From contig NZ_CP110678.1 in NCBI RefSeq assembly GCF_026167545.1, positions 2,601,501 through 2,665,500 of the forward strand: DNA of 64,000 nt, read 5' to 3'. Made by a program: the position numbers and the translations under genes. How positions within the stretch are numbered: position 1 is the first letter of the stretch; each line of letters starts with the position of its first letter. Below the pieces are notes generated by a model. That model was not told where the DNA came from and searched no databases. It worked only from the letters and a program-made list of their open reading frames with translations. Source of the stretch: Sphingomonas sp. S1-29. GTDB taxonomy: Bacteria > Pseudomonadota > Alphaproteobacteria > Sphingomonadales > Sphingomonadaceae. Below are positions 1 through 9,918 of this stretch, piece after piece.

Positions 1-1
1 A

Positions 2-625
2 GGATGGGCATTTTCTATCTGGGGTGCGTTATTCGCCGGCTCGGTTATTTTCGCAATCTTCCAAGCCCTGCCATCACAACGTGCCAGCGTATTGCTCGAA
101 CGAATTCGATGGCCCGCTGCCGGAGCCTTCCTCGGCAACGCCTTGTGGGCCGTTTACACTCAGCTCTACGGCTTGAGTGCGCTGTCGGCAGGAATCATCT
201 TATGGACACTCGGGTGCTTGATCATAGTTTATCGTACATTTTCGAATGGCACACTCACAGCAGGAGAGCGCTGGTGCGCGTTCCTCCCGCTAAGTGCGCT
301 GACCGCATGGCTTACGGTCGCGACGACCGTCAATATCGCCGCTAGCCTGAGTTATCATGGTGTAAATGCCGGCTCGGCTGCCCCCGCGATCAGTGCAGGC
401 GTCACAATCGTGGCGGGCATTATTGCCGCGACCGTTCTTATCCGTGGGCGCGGCAACGTGCCCTATGCCGTCGTTTTTCTTTGGGCGTTGTCGGCCATCT
501 ACGCAGCAGGCGGGCAGGTCGCCGCTTTGGTTGCCGCCGCCACCGTGGTGTCCGCGGTGTTGGTTGTGGCAGGTTTGATCGGCGGTCTACGCCGCCGACC
601 GTCCTCAAGCGCCGTTATAGGTTGA
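2..625 (+). CDS. TspO/MBR-like tryptophan-rich membrane protein (5' partial)
   Basis: The reading frame is open from the window edge (first complete codon at base 2) to the stop at 623-625, so the true start lies upstream; the TTG at 92 is an internal codon. The visible part is strongly hydrophobic, with about six membrane segments. It opens with GWAFSIWG and later has NALWAVY and AWLTVAT, the tryptophan-centred motifs of the TspO/MBR and tryptophan-rich sensory family. Members bind porphyrins or act as membrane sensors; nothing here fixes a ligand. The last 11 bases overlap the convergent MipA/OmpV gene. Family assignment is from motifs only, and another polytopic membrane family remains possible. 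Confidence 0.6.
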   Translation, partial: GWAFSIWGALFAGSVIFAIFQALPSQRASVLLERIRWPAAGAFLGNALWAVYTQLYGLSALSAGIILWTLGCLIIVYRTFSNGTLTAGERWCAFLPLSALTAWLTVATTVNIAASLSYHGVNAGSAAPAISAGVTIVAGIIAATVLIRGRGNVPYAVVFLWALSAIYAAGGQVAALVAAATVVSAVLVVAGLIGGLRRRPSSSAVIG

Positions 626-1451
626 AGCGAAAGCCGTATCCCAACCCTAGCGTAAATTGTGTTCGACGCCCGCGCTCGCGCACCAAGGGAGAGTCGCCTG
701 CCTCCTCACCAAGTCGATCAAGGCCACTGAACAAGGTTAAAGCGCTCCGCCGATTCAACGGATGGATAACGGTGGAGCCCACGCCATAGGAAAGCAAGCC
801 GCCTGATGCGGCGTACGATTGTAGTCCCGATCGCTGCGCCTGTATCGCATCGATACCGAAGTACCTGTCAATGTAACCCTTGCTCGCAACGGTTGCACGG
901 GGTCCAAAGTTGATGATCGTCCGGCCGGTACGTGTCTGGTAGGCAACAGACCCGTCCGCAAGAACGCCTTCGTGGCCACCGAAGCCGCGCCGGACCTCCA
1001 CCCGCCCGCGCCATGGGCCAACTCGCTTCTCGGCGAAGCCGCCCAGTTCGGCAGCGGCCTTGACGTTACCAAGGCCTAGCAGGGCGTTGCTTCCGCCAGT
1101 TATTAGAAATGGGGAACCACCTCGCTCCTCATCACGTCCAAAGCGAAGCTTTGCGAGCGGCCCTGCCTTCCACCCATCTGAGTTTATTGCATTCCAGCCA
1201 AGCCCATCCGGAATGGAGGCAAAAATAACGTCTTTGTAGTTCACTCGCAAATCAGGAAATATCGATAAAGCCATGTCGCTTGATCCCTGCCAAACAGGGC
1301 TCAGCACGGGGGCGACGCCAACGGTTATATTCCACCCATCGTCTCTTGCGTCGGGGCCCCGACCGGCGGGTGGACCGGGCCGGGCATCTTCCGTCTGGGC
1401 AAAGCCGGGCTGAGCCGCACAGAGTGCGACCAGAGTGATCAGAGCGCGCAT
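615..1451 (-). CDS. MipA/OmpV family outer membrane protein
   Basis: A signal peptide (MRALITLVALCAAQPGFA) precedes a beta-rich mature part of about 260 residues ending in a C-terminal aromatic pattern (GYGFRFNL) typical of outer-membrane barrels. The order of conserved blocks (VGVAPVLSPVWQG, FPDLRVNYKD, LRFGRDEERGG, YFGIDAIQAQRS) matches the MipA/OmpV (MltA-interacting) family, which are outer membrane scaffold or channel proteins. Start: the frame extends to 1505, but the ATG at 1451 has AAAAAAGG six bases upstream and puts the signal peptide at the N-terminus; ATG 1457 is nearly as good. It overlaps the convergent TspO-like gene by 11 bases. No operon partner is visible; the next minus-strand gene upstream ends 75 bases away. 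Confidence 0.8.
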   Translation of the reverse strand: MRALITLVALCAAQPGFAQTEDARPGPPAGRGPDARDDGWNITVGVAPVLSPVWQGSSDMALSIFPDLRVNYKDVIFASIPDGLGWNAINSDGWKAGPLAKLRFGRDEERGGSPFLITGGSNALLGLGNVKAAAELGGFAEKRVGPWRGRVEVRRGFGGHEGVLADGSVAYQTRTGRTIINFGPRATVASKGYIDRYFGIDAIQAQRSGLQSYAASGGLLSYGVGSTVIHPLNRRSALTLFSGLDRLGEEAGDSPLVRERGRRTQFTLGLGYGFRFNL

Positions 1452-1526
1452 CCTCATCCTTTTTTCGACAGCCGCCGATGGAACTGCTGGCTGCAAACTG
1501 ATCACGGACCCTAACGCTAAATCGAA

Positions 1527-4247
1527 TTAATACCAGTCACGCCTGGATCCGACCGCGAGAAACGCAGCGAGTCGGTCCGCCGCGATTGGTCGGCTGAACA
1601 GAAATCCTTGTCCAATGTCGCAACCAAGCCCGAGCAGGTCGCGCGCTTGGACTTCAGTTTCGATGCCTTCGGCCACGGTCTCGATTCCCATCCGACGGGC
1701 AATATCAATAACACCCTGGACAATCGCCAGTTCTGGTCCCTTTGTTCCATCGAGCTTGGAGATGAAGGAGCGATCTATCTTTAGGACGTTTACAGGAAAT
1801 TGCTGGAGATGAGTAAGCGAGGCATAGCCGGTACCAAAGTCGTCCAGCGCGATGTTTACCCCCTCCGAACGAAGTGTCCGAAAGGTGCGCTCTGCACTGT
1901 CTGCCAGTCGGTCGAGGAATACCGTCTCTGTAACCTCAAGCTCAAGCAGCGACGGCGGGACGTCTATTTTATGGCATCGGGTCAGGATGCGGTCAGCGAA
2001 GTCATCGCGGCGGAAGTCGGCCGGCGAGCCGTTGATCGCGATGCGCCCGAAGCTTTGGCCTGAATCCAGCCAGCCGGCCATGTCAGTAAGCACGCGATCA
2101 AGCATTCGATCGGTCAGGTTCGTCGACAGCAAGCTATCGTCAAAGGCCGCTGCAATGGCCCCGGGAAGTTGCAAGCCGTGATGGTTATGGTCCCATCGAA
2201 GCAACGCTTCGAATCCGACCACCTCTCCCGAGCCTAACGCGAGCTTCGGTTGGTAGAACGGAACCACTCGATCGTCGTGCAGGGCTTCGCGTGCATCGCG
2301 CAACATCCTGTTCCGGTCTTCGATCCTGTCGCGCATGGCCGGCCTGAAGCCGCGCACGCTGCCCGCTCCCTCCGACTTTGCGACATAGAGAGCGAGGTCC
2401 GCGCACTTCATCAACTCTTCGGCCGTTGCGCCGTCCTTCGGCCACATGGCGGCGCCGGCGCTAAGGCTTACCTCCATAACACTTTCTTCGATGCCCAGTG
2501 CCTCCCCTACGCCATGGAGAATCGTGTTTACGGTTTCAGCCGACGCATCCGCCTCCGAGAGATTTGGCAATATGACGGCAAACTCATCTCCGCCAAGCCG
2601 CGCTACGGTCGCGTCGGCGGGCGCATTCGCCTGCAGCCGTTTCGCCACCGTCCTGAGCACCGCATCCCCGGCTGCGTGACCGAGTGTATCGTTGATCGCT
2701 TTAAAGCTGTCGACGTCGACCACAATCACGCCGACCGAGACGGACGCTGCGGCTGCCCGTTCAAGCGCGCGTTCAAGTTCGTCAGCCGCGAATTTTCGGT
2801 TAGGAAGCTCGGTGAGAGAGTCGTGATAGGCGGCCCAGCGCAGGCTGTCTTCCGCCTGTTTCGCCGAGGTGATGTCGCTCATGGCTCCAATTGCACGGAT
2901 AGCCGTCCCGCTGTTGTCGCGGATGGCGTAGCCGCGCGAAAAGACATTGCGATAGCTACCGTCAGCTGACCGAAAACGATGCTCGTGGCTCCAGGAGTCC
3001 TGCTGATTTTGAAGGACCAGACCGTAAAGCGCGAGTACGTCGGTAAGATCCTCCGGGTGAACATGGTTCATCCACCAGTCGATCGACGTTTCCTGCGCCA
3101 CCTCCCGGTAACCGAGGATGCTTTCGAAATCGCCTGCCCATTTGATGCTACCGGTAGTTGGTGACCAGTCCCAAATGATATCCTTGGTGGCGCGCGAAGC
3201 GAGGCGATAGCGCTCCTCGCTTTCCTTCAGAGCGCGCTCCCCGGCCACCTGGTCATCGATATCCTCAAGATTGCCGTACCAGCTTACGATAGTGCCTTCC
3301 GGGTCGCGGCGCGGATTGGCCCGCATGCGGAACCATCGGTAGTCGCCGTCGGCCTGGGCAAGGCGGTAGCGGGCATCCGCCAAGCTTTCGTCGCTCGTAG
3401 CTAGCGCTTCGCGGAACAACGCCATCAGCGCTGGCAGGTCGTCAGGATGGACCGCACGCGTCCAACCCATGCCAAGCGCCTGCGCAAGCGGAATTCCCGT
3501 GAAGTCAGACCAACGAGGACTGAGCTCGACGATCAACCCGTTTGCATCTGCGATCCAAGGTATCTGGGGATTGAGTTCCACCGAACATCGATAATGCTCC
3601 TCGCTCCGCTGCAGAGCCGAGACCAACTCGCTCATTTCGGCTCGCGAGCGCAAAACTTCTTCGAAGGAGTTGCGCGTGCTCGCCAGAGTGAGCACGATGA
3701 GACCTGCAACGAGCACAAAAGTGAAGCCGACTCCAAGCAGGTACAAGTCGCCGGAGATCAGCATTCGCACCGTGACCGGGGCTGCGCCGAAAAGTAGCAC
3801 GAGATGCGCGGCGCGGGGCAGCGACTGCAAGCAATAGGCGCAGCTGATCGACCCCACGAATACGTATAGGGCGACGGCCGTGCTGCGGCTTGGATCTGCT
3901 GCAGAAAAGAGCATCAGGGCCCAGACGCCGAATAGCACACTGAGCACACCTGCCGCCGCGATCGTTCCGCGTAGCTGACGGCGAATCTGGGGGATAGTGG
4001 GCTCGGTTCTCCGACGATGCAGCCATAAGATCGCACGAAACCCGGCGAGCATTATCAGCGCCGTGGGCGCGCCCAGGCTCAGCGCCATTGGCACGGCGCG
4101 ATACATGACGACGCTGAGGAAGACGACGTTGATCGTCATTAAAACGTACATAAGCGGAATCTGCTGCTGCAGATTTTCGTGCTGCGCGCGTAATCCCACG
4201 TCGGGCGGACCCGCTGGAAAAATGCTGGAGTTGAGGAACATGGCCAA
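1527..4247 (-). CDS. Membrane-anchored PAS-PAS-GGDEF-EAL cyclic-di-GMP protein
   Basis: 906 residues. A membrane region (about residues 30-190, roughly six segments) is followed by two PAS/PAC modules (about 218-335 and 342-462), a GGDEF domain (motif GGDEF at 552-556) and an EAL domain (EALLRW at 680-685, LEVTE 770-774, DDFGTGY 802-808, KIDRSF 823-828). Both catalytic signatures are intact, so it could both make and degrade c-di-GMP; which activity dominates cannot be read from sequence. The RxxD inhibitory site expected nine residues before GGDEF is absent (the place reads PADA), suggesting no product feedback at the cyclase. PAS modules suggest sensing of redox, ligand or light signals at the inner membrane. 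Monocistronic. The ATG at 4247 was taken as start; no strong alternative was seen. Confidence 0.9.
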   Translation of the reverse strand: MAMFLNSSIFPAGPPDVGLRAQHENLQQQIPLMYVLMTINVVFLSVVMYRAVPMALSLGAPTALIMLAGFRAILWLHRRRTEPTIPQIRRQLRGTIAAAGVLSVLFGVWALMLFSAADPSRSTAVALYVFVGSISCAYCLQSLPRAAHLVLLFGAAPVTVRMLISGDLYLLGVGFTFVLVAGLIVLTLASTRNSFEEVLRSRAEMSELVSALQRSEEHYRCSVELNPQIPWIADANGLIVELSPRWSDFTGIPLAQALGMGWTRAVHPDDLPALMALFREALATSDESLADARYRLAQADGDYRWFRMRANPRRDPEGTIVSWYGNLEDIDDQVAGERALKESEERYRLASRATKDIIWDWSPTTGSIKWAGDFESILGYREVAQETSIDWWMNHVHPEDLTDVLALYGLVLQNQQDSWSHEHRFRSADGSYRNVFSRGYAIRDNSGTAIRAIGAMSDITSAKQAEDSLRWAAYHDSLTELPNRKFAADELERALERAAAASVSVGVIVVDVDSFKAINDTLGHAAGDAVLRTVAKRLQANAPADATVARLGGDEFAVILPNLSEADASAETVNTILHGVGEALGIEESVMEVSLSAGAAMWPKDGATAEELMKCADLALYVAKSEGAGSVRGFRPAMRDRIEDRNRMLRDAREALHDDRVVPFYQPKLALGSGEVVGFEALLRWDHNHHGLQLPGAIAAAFDDSLLSTNLTDRMLDRVLTDMAGWLDSGQSFGRIAINGSPADFRRDDFADRILTRCHKIDVPPSLLELEVTETVFLDRLADSAERTFRTLRSEGVNIALDDFGTGYASLTHLQQFPVNVLKIDRSFISKLDGTKGPELAIVQGVIDIARRMGIETVAEGIETEVQARDLLGLGCDIGQGFLFSRPIAADRLAAFLAVGSRRDWY

Positions 4248-4732
4248 GGAGCTCGATCCGCTCTAAATCGCTGGGCAACCGGTCTATTTCGAAATCGTGA
4301 AGATGAGGTTTAGCATGCGTAAGCAATGCGCCGTGAGGTGATCGCCATGACGGTTTACTACCCGGGTGTAAGCTCAAGTCTCGACGCGCGCTACAGGGCG
4401 ATGGCAGTTTAATGCATAGTTAAGGCCATTGCCTATCCCTGCTGACCGTCAGCAGTGGATAGGCCGTGGCGACAACTCTCATTGCCCGGCAGTCACTAGC
4501 TCGCAGGCCCACCCTGACCCCGAATCCATATCAGCCTGTTCGTAGAGGCGAGCGTAATTGCCATGAGAACCTGTTAGCATTCGTGAACAAGCAGCAGGTT
4601 CGGGGAAAGGCCCAGGTCGACACGAACAACCAAGAATGGGTCGTGCGAGCAGCGATCAATGTTTGAACACAGGTCATGGGCACGGTCGCTTGACAACGGT
4701 CGTTGCTGATAAAGCTGGAGACTTTTGGGTAC
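4248..4732. other. Intergenic stretch, no gene recognised
   Basis: 485 bases between the GGDEF/EAL gene start and the 3' end of the MFS transporter gene. Short ORFs here have no recognisable protein content and no good ribosome binding site. It must carry the promoter of the minus-strand GGDEF/EAL gene at its left end. I saw no tRNA, clear terminator or repeat. Confidence 0.5.
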
Positions 4733-6289
4733 TCACCCAGTGTTTTCCAACTCGCGCAGACTGCGGCCCCGAGTTTCGCGCCCCGCGCGCGCGATCAGCG
4801 CCGCCGAAAGCCCCATCGGCAGGATCAGCGCCACCGCCGCGCCGCCCAATGTCGGGATCGACCCGGCAAACGCGCCGAGCTGCACCGCGACCCCGCCGAA
4901 CTTGCTGCTGGCGGCGATCAGGCCGGTCGCACGCCCGCGCACCGCCTGCGCGTAATTCTCGGCGGCATAGGGCAGCAGCACCGCGATCAACCCGTTAGTG
5001 CCCACCACCAGCAATGCGATGACGGCAACGAGCAGCGGCGGCCAGGCCAGCGTCGCGGCGGGCAGCAGCGCGCCGGCAAGTCCCGCGAGCGTAAGCAGTA
5101 CCGTCCCGATCAAGGTCCATTTGCTGCTCCAGCGGCTGTACAGCCAGGCGGCGATCATGATCGTCGGGAGCGCGACCAATGCCGAGCTGGCGATGATGCC
5201 GCTGGCGAGCTCGGCGCTGAACCCCCGGTCCTGCAGGTCGGTCGGCAGCCATAGCAGCAGCCCGAAATTGACGAAGCTCCATGACAGCGCGGTGATGACG
5301 AGTGCGGCGGTCAGCTCGCGCTGGTTCGTTGCGGGCGGCGGCGCGTCGGCGGACGCTGCCGGGCGCGCACGCCGGACGATCCCGAACTTGCGCGTCATGT
5401 CGGCAAGTTCGGCGTGGAGCCCGCGCTCGAGCAGGAAGCGTGGCGATTCGGGGATCCAGCGTGCCAATGCCAGCAGCAGCAACCCGGTGGGGAAACCCTG
5501 CAGCCACAGGCTGCGCCATCCGAACAAGGGCTCGAACAGATGCGCCGCGCCGCTTGCCGCAAGATAGCCGCCGACGAGCCCGGTGCCGCCGACCAGGACG
5601 AGCACCCAGCTGCGGTGCCGCGGCGGCATGACTTCTGCCAGCAGCGTGTAGACGACGGGCAGCATGCCGCCGGCAGAGCACCCCATCAGGAAGCACATGA
5701 CCAGGTTCCAGCCATAGGATGGCATCGCACCGCAGATCGATGTGGAAACGAACAGGATGGTTGACAGCAGGATCGACACGCGGCGGCCATAAATGTCGGC
5801 GAGCCACCCCCATATGAACGATCCCACCGTGGTCCCTGCGAGCGCGACGAAGGGAAGCAGCGCCGCGGTCGATTTGGCGATTCCATATTCGCCGCGCATG
5901 CCGGGCAGCACGAAGCCCAGCGTCGCGGGCTTCATCGTGTCGATGATCAGCCCCAGCGTCAGCACCAGCAGCACCGCGGCGTGCGACCGCGTCAGCGGGG
6001 TGTCGTCGGGCGCCTCGAACGTCGTGCCCGCGCTGGCGTGATGATCGGGGCGGTGCTTGGGCAGCGCGCCGATGATTGCGGCGGGCACCCCGATCGCGAT
6101 CAGCGCCATGCCCAAATACATCCACGCGTCCATCGGCATGCCGGTGAGGTGATTGCCCATCGTGTGCGCCATCGCCAGCATCGGCAGATGCAGCAGCACC
6201 CCCGCGCTGATCGCGACGCAGCCCGCCCAAAATAGTGGCCAGCGTTCGCCCACCACCGAACCACGGTTCGCTACCCTTCGCGCCATCAC
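4733..6289 (-). CDS. MFS transporter, sugar/organic-acid porter type
   Basis: 518 residues, slightly long for the major facilitator superfamily because of an N-terminal extension with two or three extra hydrophobic segments before the usual core. The core begins near residue 100 and shows GSFIWGWLADIYGRR (MFS motif A, cytoplasmic loop 2-3), the PESPR motif characteristic of the sugar porter/SV2-like branch, and about twelve membrane segments split by a hydrophilic loop after residue 290. The predicted role is proton-coupled uptake or export of a small solute across the inner membrane; substrate unknown. It is divergent from the DegP-like gene across about 200 bases. Start at ATG 6289; ATG 6286 is equivalent. 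Confidence 0.8.
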   Translation of the reverse strand: MMARRVANRGSVVGERWPLFWAGCVAISAGVLLHLPMLAMAHTMGNHLTGMPMDAWMYLGMALIAIGVPAAIIGALPKHRPDHHASAGTTFEAPDDTPLTRSHAAVLLVLTLGLIIDTMKPATLGFVLPGMRGEYGIAKSTAALLPFVALAGTTVGSFIWGWLADIYGRRVSILLSTILFVSTSICGAMPSYGWNLVMCFLMGCSAGGMLPVVYTLLAEVMPPRHRSWVLVLVGGTGLVGGYLAASGAAHLFEPLFGWRSLWLQGFPTGLLLLALARWIPESPRFLLERGLHAELADMTRKFGIVRRARPAASADAPPPATNQRELTAALVITALSWSFVNFGLLLWLPTDLQDRGFSAELASGIIASSALVALPTIMIAAWLYSRWSSKWTLIGTVLLTLAGLAGALLPAATLAWPPLLVAVIALLVVGTNGLIAVLLPYAAENYAQAVRGRATGLIAASSKFGGVAVQLGAFAGSIPTLGGAAVALILPMGLSAALIARAGRETRGRSLRELENTG

Positions 6290-6494
6290 TCGTCCCTGCC
6301 GATTTCGTGCGACCTAGTACGCGAGGACGGGGCGGACGCAAGGGATGCTCGCCGGGCCGATCCGCGGTCACCGCGATGCCGCCAGTCGGCAGCGATGGAC
6401 GATCATTACACCGAATTCATCTTCGCCTCATCACGGGTCCACCGTTCGGGCCCACAACAGCGGTCGATCGAAGCTTCCAGAAAGGAACACCGCC

Positions 6495-7711
6495 ATGGCC
6501 TTCCCCCGCCGCCTCACCGTTCGCCCCCTGATCGCCGCCGTCGCGCTGGGCACCACCGCTCTTGCCGGCGTGGCGGGCGGGGCGATCGCCGCCGACCAGG
6601 ACCGGGCGGGCATCGTCGGGCGGTTTGTGGCACCCGGGCCCGCCGCGGTCGCGCAGGCGGGGGCCACAGCTCGCTGTCCGACATGGTCGAAGCCGTCGGC
6701 ACCAGCGTCGTCCAGATCCAGGTCAAGCCCGATGCGCGGGTGCAGCAAATGGCGGGCCCGATGCCGTTCGGGCGGGACGGTGCGGGCAACGACAGCGAAT
6801 TCGCCGATCGACTGGGCGAGCTCTTCGGTTTCGACCGGGGCGGGCCGCTTGGGGCGCCCCAGCCGCAGGCGCCGTCGCGCAGCGCGCTGGGATCGGGGTT
6901 CATCGTCGATGCGTCGGGGCTGGTCATCACCAACAATCATGTCGTCGAGGGCGCCGATCGCGTGACGGTGCAGATGTCTGACGGACGCGAGCTGCCGGGC
7001 CGCGTGTTGGGCCGCGACCCCAAGATCGACATCGCGGTGATCCGCATCGATGCGAAGGGGACGTTCAAGCCGATCAACTGGGGCGACAGCGACCATATCC
7101 GCGTCGGCGACAGCGTGTTTGCGGTCGGCAGCCCGTTCGGGCTGGGCAACACCGTGACCTCGGGCATCGTCTCAGCTCGCGGCCGCGAGATCGGCGCGGG
7201 CCCCTATGACGATTTCCTCCAGGTCGATGCCGCGATCAACAGCGGCAATTCGGGCGGGCCGTTGTTCGATGGCAGCGGCCGGGTGGTCGGGGTGAATACC
7301 GCGATCTTCTCGCCCAGCGGCGGCAACGTCGGGATCGGCTTCGCGATCCCCGCCAAGATGGCGCGCCAGGTCGCGCTCGAGATCGCGCGTGACGGCCACG
7401 TGTCGCGCGGGCGGATCGGGGTTTCGCTGCAGGACGTGACGCCCGACATCGCCAATGCGTTGGGGCTCGATGGGACCAAGGGCGCATTGATCGCCGCGGT
7501 CGAGCAAGCGGGCCCCGCCGCGCGATCGGGATTGCAGCGCGGCGATGTCATCCGCCGCTTCGGATCGACCAAGATCGACGACGGCCGCGACCTTGCGCGC
7601 GCGGTCGCCGATGCCGCGATCGGCTCGAGCGTTCCGGTCCGCGTGATCCGCGACGGTCGCCAGGTCGCGCTGAACCTGTATATCAGCAGCGATCAGGCAG
7701 CGCAGTCCTAA
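6495..7711 (+). pseudogene. DegP/HtrA-like periplasmic serine protease, frameshifted in the sequence as given
   Basis: Two frames together make a normal S1C protease. From ATG 6495 (RBS AGAAAGGA) the first frame gives a signal peptide (MAFPRRLTVR then a hydrophobic stretch to GGAIAAD) and runs to the G-run at 6659-6663; the mature protein continues one frame over as GGHSSLSDMVEAVG and runs to the stop at 7709-7711. One extra G in the five-G run restores a single ORF of about 405 codons. The catalytic triad is intact: His in TNNHVVEGA, Asp in DPKIDIAVI, Ser in GNSGGP. One PDZ domain follows (from GRIGVSLQD), as in DegS or single-PDZ HtrA proteins. The response regulator and kinase genes lie directly downstream, suggesting an envelope-stress operon. 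Either a sequencing error, a real inactivating deletion, or slippage-dependent expression; a start inside the second frame would lack the signal peptide. Confidence 0.8.
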
Positions 7712-7805
7712 ACCGCGGCCGAGCCGCGCGACGGGCAGCGTTGTGGAGCCGGGGGGCGGCGATCGCGGCCGTCCCCCATCGACCTCGAACGGATTGCCCG
7801 CTGGC

Positions 7806-8483
7806 GTGAAACTGCTGTTGATCGAAGACGATGCCCAGACCGCGGAGTATGTCCGCCAGGGGCTGTCCGAAATGGGGCATACGACCGATCATGCCGCCAC
7901 GGGCATCGACGGGCTGACCGCCGCGATCGTCGGGAGCTACGATGCGATCATCCTCGATCGGAACTTGCCCGAGCTGGACGGGCTCGCCGTATTGAAGGCG
8001 ATACGCGCCAAGGGCGATGCCACGCCGGTGCTGCTCCTGTCGGCGCTGGGCACCGTCGACGACCGTATCGCCGGGCTGCGCGCGGGGGGCGACGATTATC
8101 TTCCCAAGCCATTTTCGTTCGGCGAACTGGTGGCCCGGCTCGAGGCGATCGTCCGTCGCCTGCGCGAGGTCGTGCCGGGCGAAACGACTCGCCGCGTCGG
8201 ATCGCTCACGCTCGACCTGCTCGCCCGCAGCGCGACCCGCGCGGGGCGGCGGATCGAACTCCTCAACAAGGAATATCAGCTGCTCGACTATCTCACGCGG
8301 CACGCCGGGCAGGTGGTGACGCGGACGATGCTGACCGAAGCGATCTGGGACTATAGCTTCGACCCCGGTACCAACGTGATCGACGTCCATGTGAGCCGGC
8401 TGCGCGCGAAGATCGATGGCGAGGGCGAACCGCCGATGATCCGCACGGTGCGGGGCGCCGGCTATCGGCTGGACCCGGTATGA
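7806..8483 (+). CDS. OmpR/PhoB-family response regulator
   Basis: A receiver domain starts at once (KLLLIEDD acidic pair, ILDRNLPELDG phosphoacceptor Asp, LLLSA, KPFSF with the conserved Lys), followed by a winged-helix DNA-binding domain (LLNKEYQLLDYL, VDVHVSRLRAKI, IRTVRGAGYRL). The frame is open from 7743, but the residues before the GTG at 7806 are low-complexity and precede the conserved first strand, so GTG 7806 (about 225 residues) is preferred; TTG 7794 is an alternative. The gene overlaps the histidine kinase start by four bases (ATGA), implying translational coupling. With the protease gene upstream this forms a likely three-gene operon responding to envelope conditions. Target genes unknown. 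Confidence 0.9.
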   Translation: MKLLLIEDDAQTAEYVRQGLSEMGHTTDHAATGIDGLTAAIVGSYDAIILDRNLPELDGLAVLKAIRAKGDATPVLLLSALGTVDDRIAGLRAGGDDYLPKPFSFGELVARLEAIVRRLREVVPGETTRRVGSLTLDLLARSATRAGRRIELLNKEYQLLDYLTRHAGQVVTRTMLTEAIWDYSFDPGTNVIDVHVSRLRAKIDGEGEPPMIRTVRGAGYRLDPV

Positions 8484-9844
8484 GCCGGTGGCGGCTGCAG
8501 CCCACCGCGGCGTTGCGCGGGGCGTTGTGGATCACGCTGATCGCATTGATCGCCACCGGGCTCGCGCTGACCGTCCAATATGTCCAGACCGCGCGGTTGC
8601 TCGATACCCGCGTGCAGGCGGCGGTCGATGACGAGGCCGCCGGGCTGATCGAGCGCTATCGCACCGAAGGACCGGTGGCAGTGGCACAGGGCGTGGCGCG
8701 CGCGGTCGATCGCCCGCGCGTGACCGATTTCATCTATTTGATGACCGATAGCGAGGGCCGTCCGATCGCGGGGAACCTGGCGCGTTGGCCGGGTGAAATC
8801 GACCGTACCGGCTATCGCTCGTTCGATACCCAGATCGCGACCGCCAGCGGCACGCTGGTCGAACGCCGGGTCGCGGCCAGGGCCATCATGCTAGGCGACA
8901 CCTTCCGGCTGCTGGTCGGCAGCCTGTCCGACGATCGTCGGCTGCTGCGCGATCGATACGTCGCCGCGCTCGTCTGGTCGTTGCTGGCGACGGGGGCGAT
9001 CGGGTTGCTGGCCGGCTTCTGGTACAGCCGGCGCGGGCTGGCGTTCCTCGACGCGGCGAGCGCGGCGGGGAAGCGATTTCGCGCGGGCCATTTGGGCGAA
9101 CGCCTGCCGGTGTCGGGTCGCGGCGACGAATATGATCGGCTGGCGGCGACGCTGAACCAGGGCTTCGACGAGATCGAGCGGTTGGTCGACACGCTGCGCA
9201 CCGCCACTGATGCGCTGGCGCACGATCTGAAGACTCCGCTCACCCGGATCCGCGCGCGCGTCGAGCTTGCCGCGCTGCGCGGCGATGCCGACGATGTCTC
9301 GACCGACCTTCGTGCCGACCTCGATGCGCTGTTGCGGACGATCGACGATACGCTTCGACTCGCGCAGGCCGAGGCCACGCTGGCGAGCGCGTTTTCGCAG
9401 CTCGATTTCGCCGCGATCGTTCGCGATGCGGGCGAGCTGTTCGAGCCGGTGGCGCAGGCACGCGGTATTACATTCACTGCCGAGGTCGTTCCTACTTCGA
9501 TTGTCGGTGCGCGATCGCTACTGAGCCAGATGGTCATCAATCTGATCGACAACGCGATCAAATACACTCCAGAAGGCGGGGCAGTTGCCGTAAAGTTGTC
9601 GCTGGAGCCAACGGGGCCGCGCTTGACCGTCGCTGATACCGGGCCGGGCATACCCGCTAACCAGCGAGACCGAGTCTTGGCACGATTCGTTCGCCTCGAT
9701 CCCAGCCGCACGACCGAGGGCAGCGGGCTCGGGCTAAGTATCGTTGCGGTTGCCGTTCGGATTCACGGTGCCGCGCTGTCGCTGTCAGATCGAAGACCGG
9801 GATTAGCCGCCACCATCGATTTTCCCGCGGATATGGAATTGTGA
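8480..9844 (+). CDS. Sensor histidine kinase (HAMP, HisKA, HATPase)
   Basis: 454 residues. Two membrane segments (about 13-35 and 160-182) flank a periplasmic sensor region of about 125 residues without a recognised fold. A HAMP linker follows, then the H-box (DALAHDLKTPL, phosphoaccepting His 248) and an HATPase domain with N-box NLIDNAIKYTPE, G1 DTGPGIP and G2 GSGLGLSIV. It should autophosphorylate and hand the phosphate to the response regulator encoded just upstream, whose stop codon overlaps this ATG. No terminator was recognised after the stop. Confidence 0.92.
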   Translation: MSRWRLQPTAALRGALWITLIALIATGLALTVQYVQTARLLDTRVQAAVDDEAAGLIERYRTEGPVAVAQGVARAVDRPRVTDFIYLMTDSEGRPIAGNLARWPGEIDRTGYRSFDTQIATASGTLVERRVAARAIMLGDTFRLLVGSLSDDRRLLRDRYVAALVWSLLATGAIGLLAGFWYSRRGLAFLDAASAAGKRFRAGHLGERLPVSGRGDEYDRLAATLNQGFDEIERLVDTLRTATDALAHDLKTPLTRIRARVELAALRGDADDVSTDLRADLDALLRTIDDTLRLAQAEATLASAFSQLDFAAIVRDAGELFEPVAQARGITFTAEVVPTSIVGARSLLSQMVINLIDNAIKYTPEGGAVAVKLSLEPTGPRLTVADTGPGIPANQRDRVLARFVRLDPSRTTEGSGLGLSIVAVAVRIHGAALSLSDRRPGLAATIDFPADMEL

Positions 9845-9918
9845 AAGTAAGACGGGCTGGGAAACCTCTTGCCTAATCGGGATGACAAGACCTGGGAGAC
9901 GTCAGGGTCGGGTCTAGG

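Noticed and set aside
6395..6660. N-terminus of the protease frame starting at 6395 (MDDHYTEF...)
   Set aside because: Arg/Pro/His-rich nonsense typical of an off-frame read of GC-rich DNA; a proper signal peptide is encoded in another frame from 6495.
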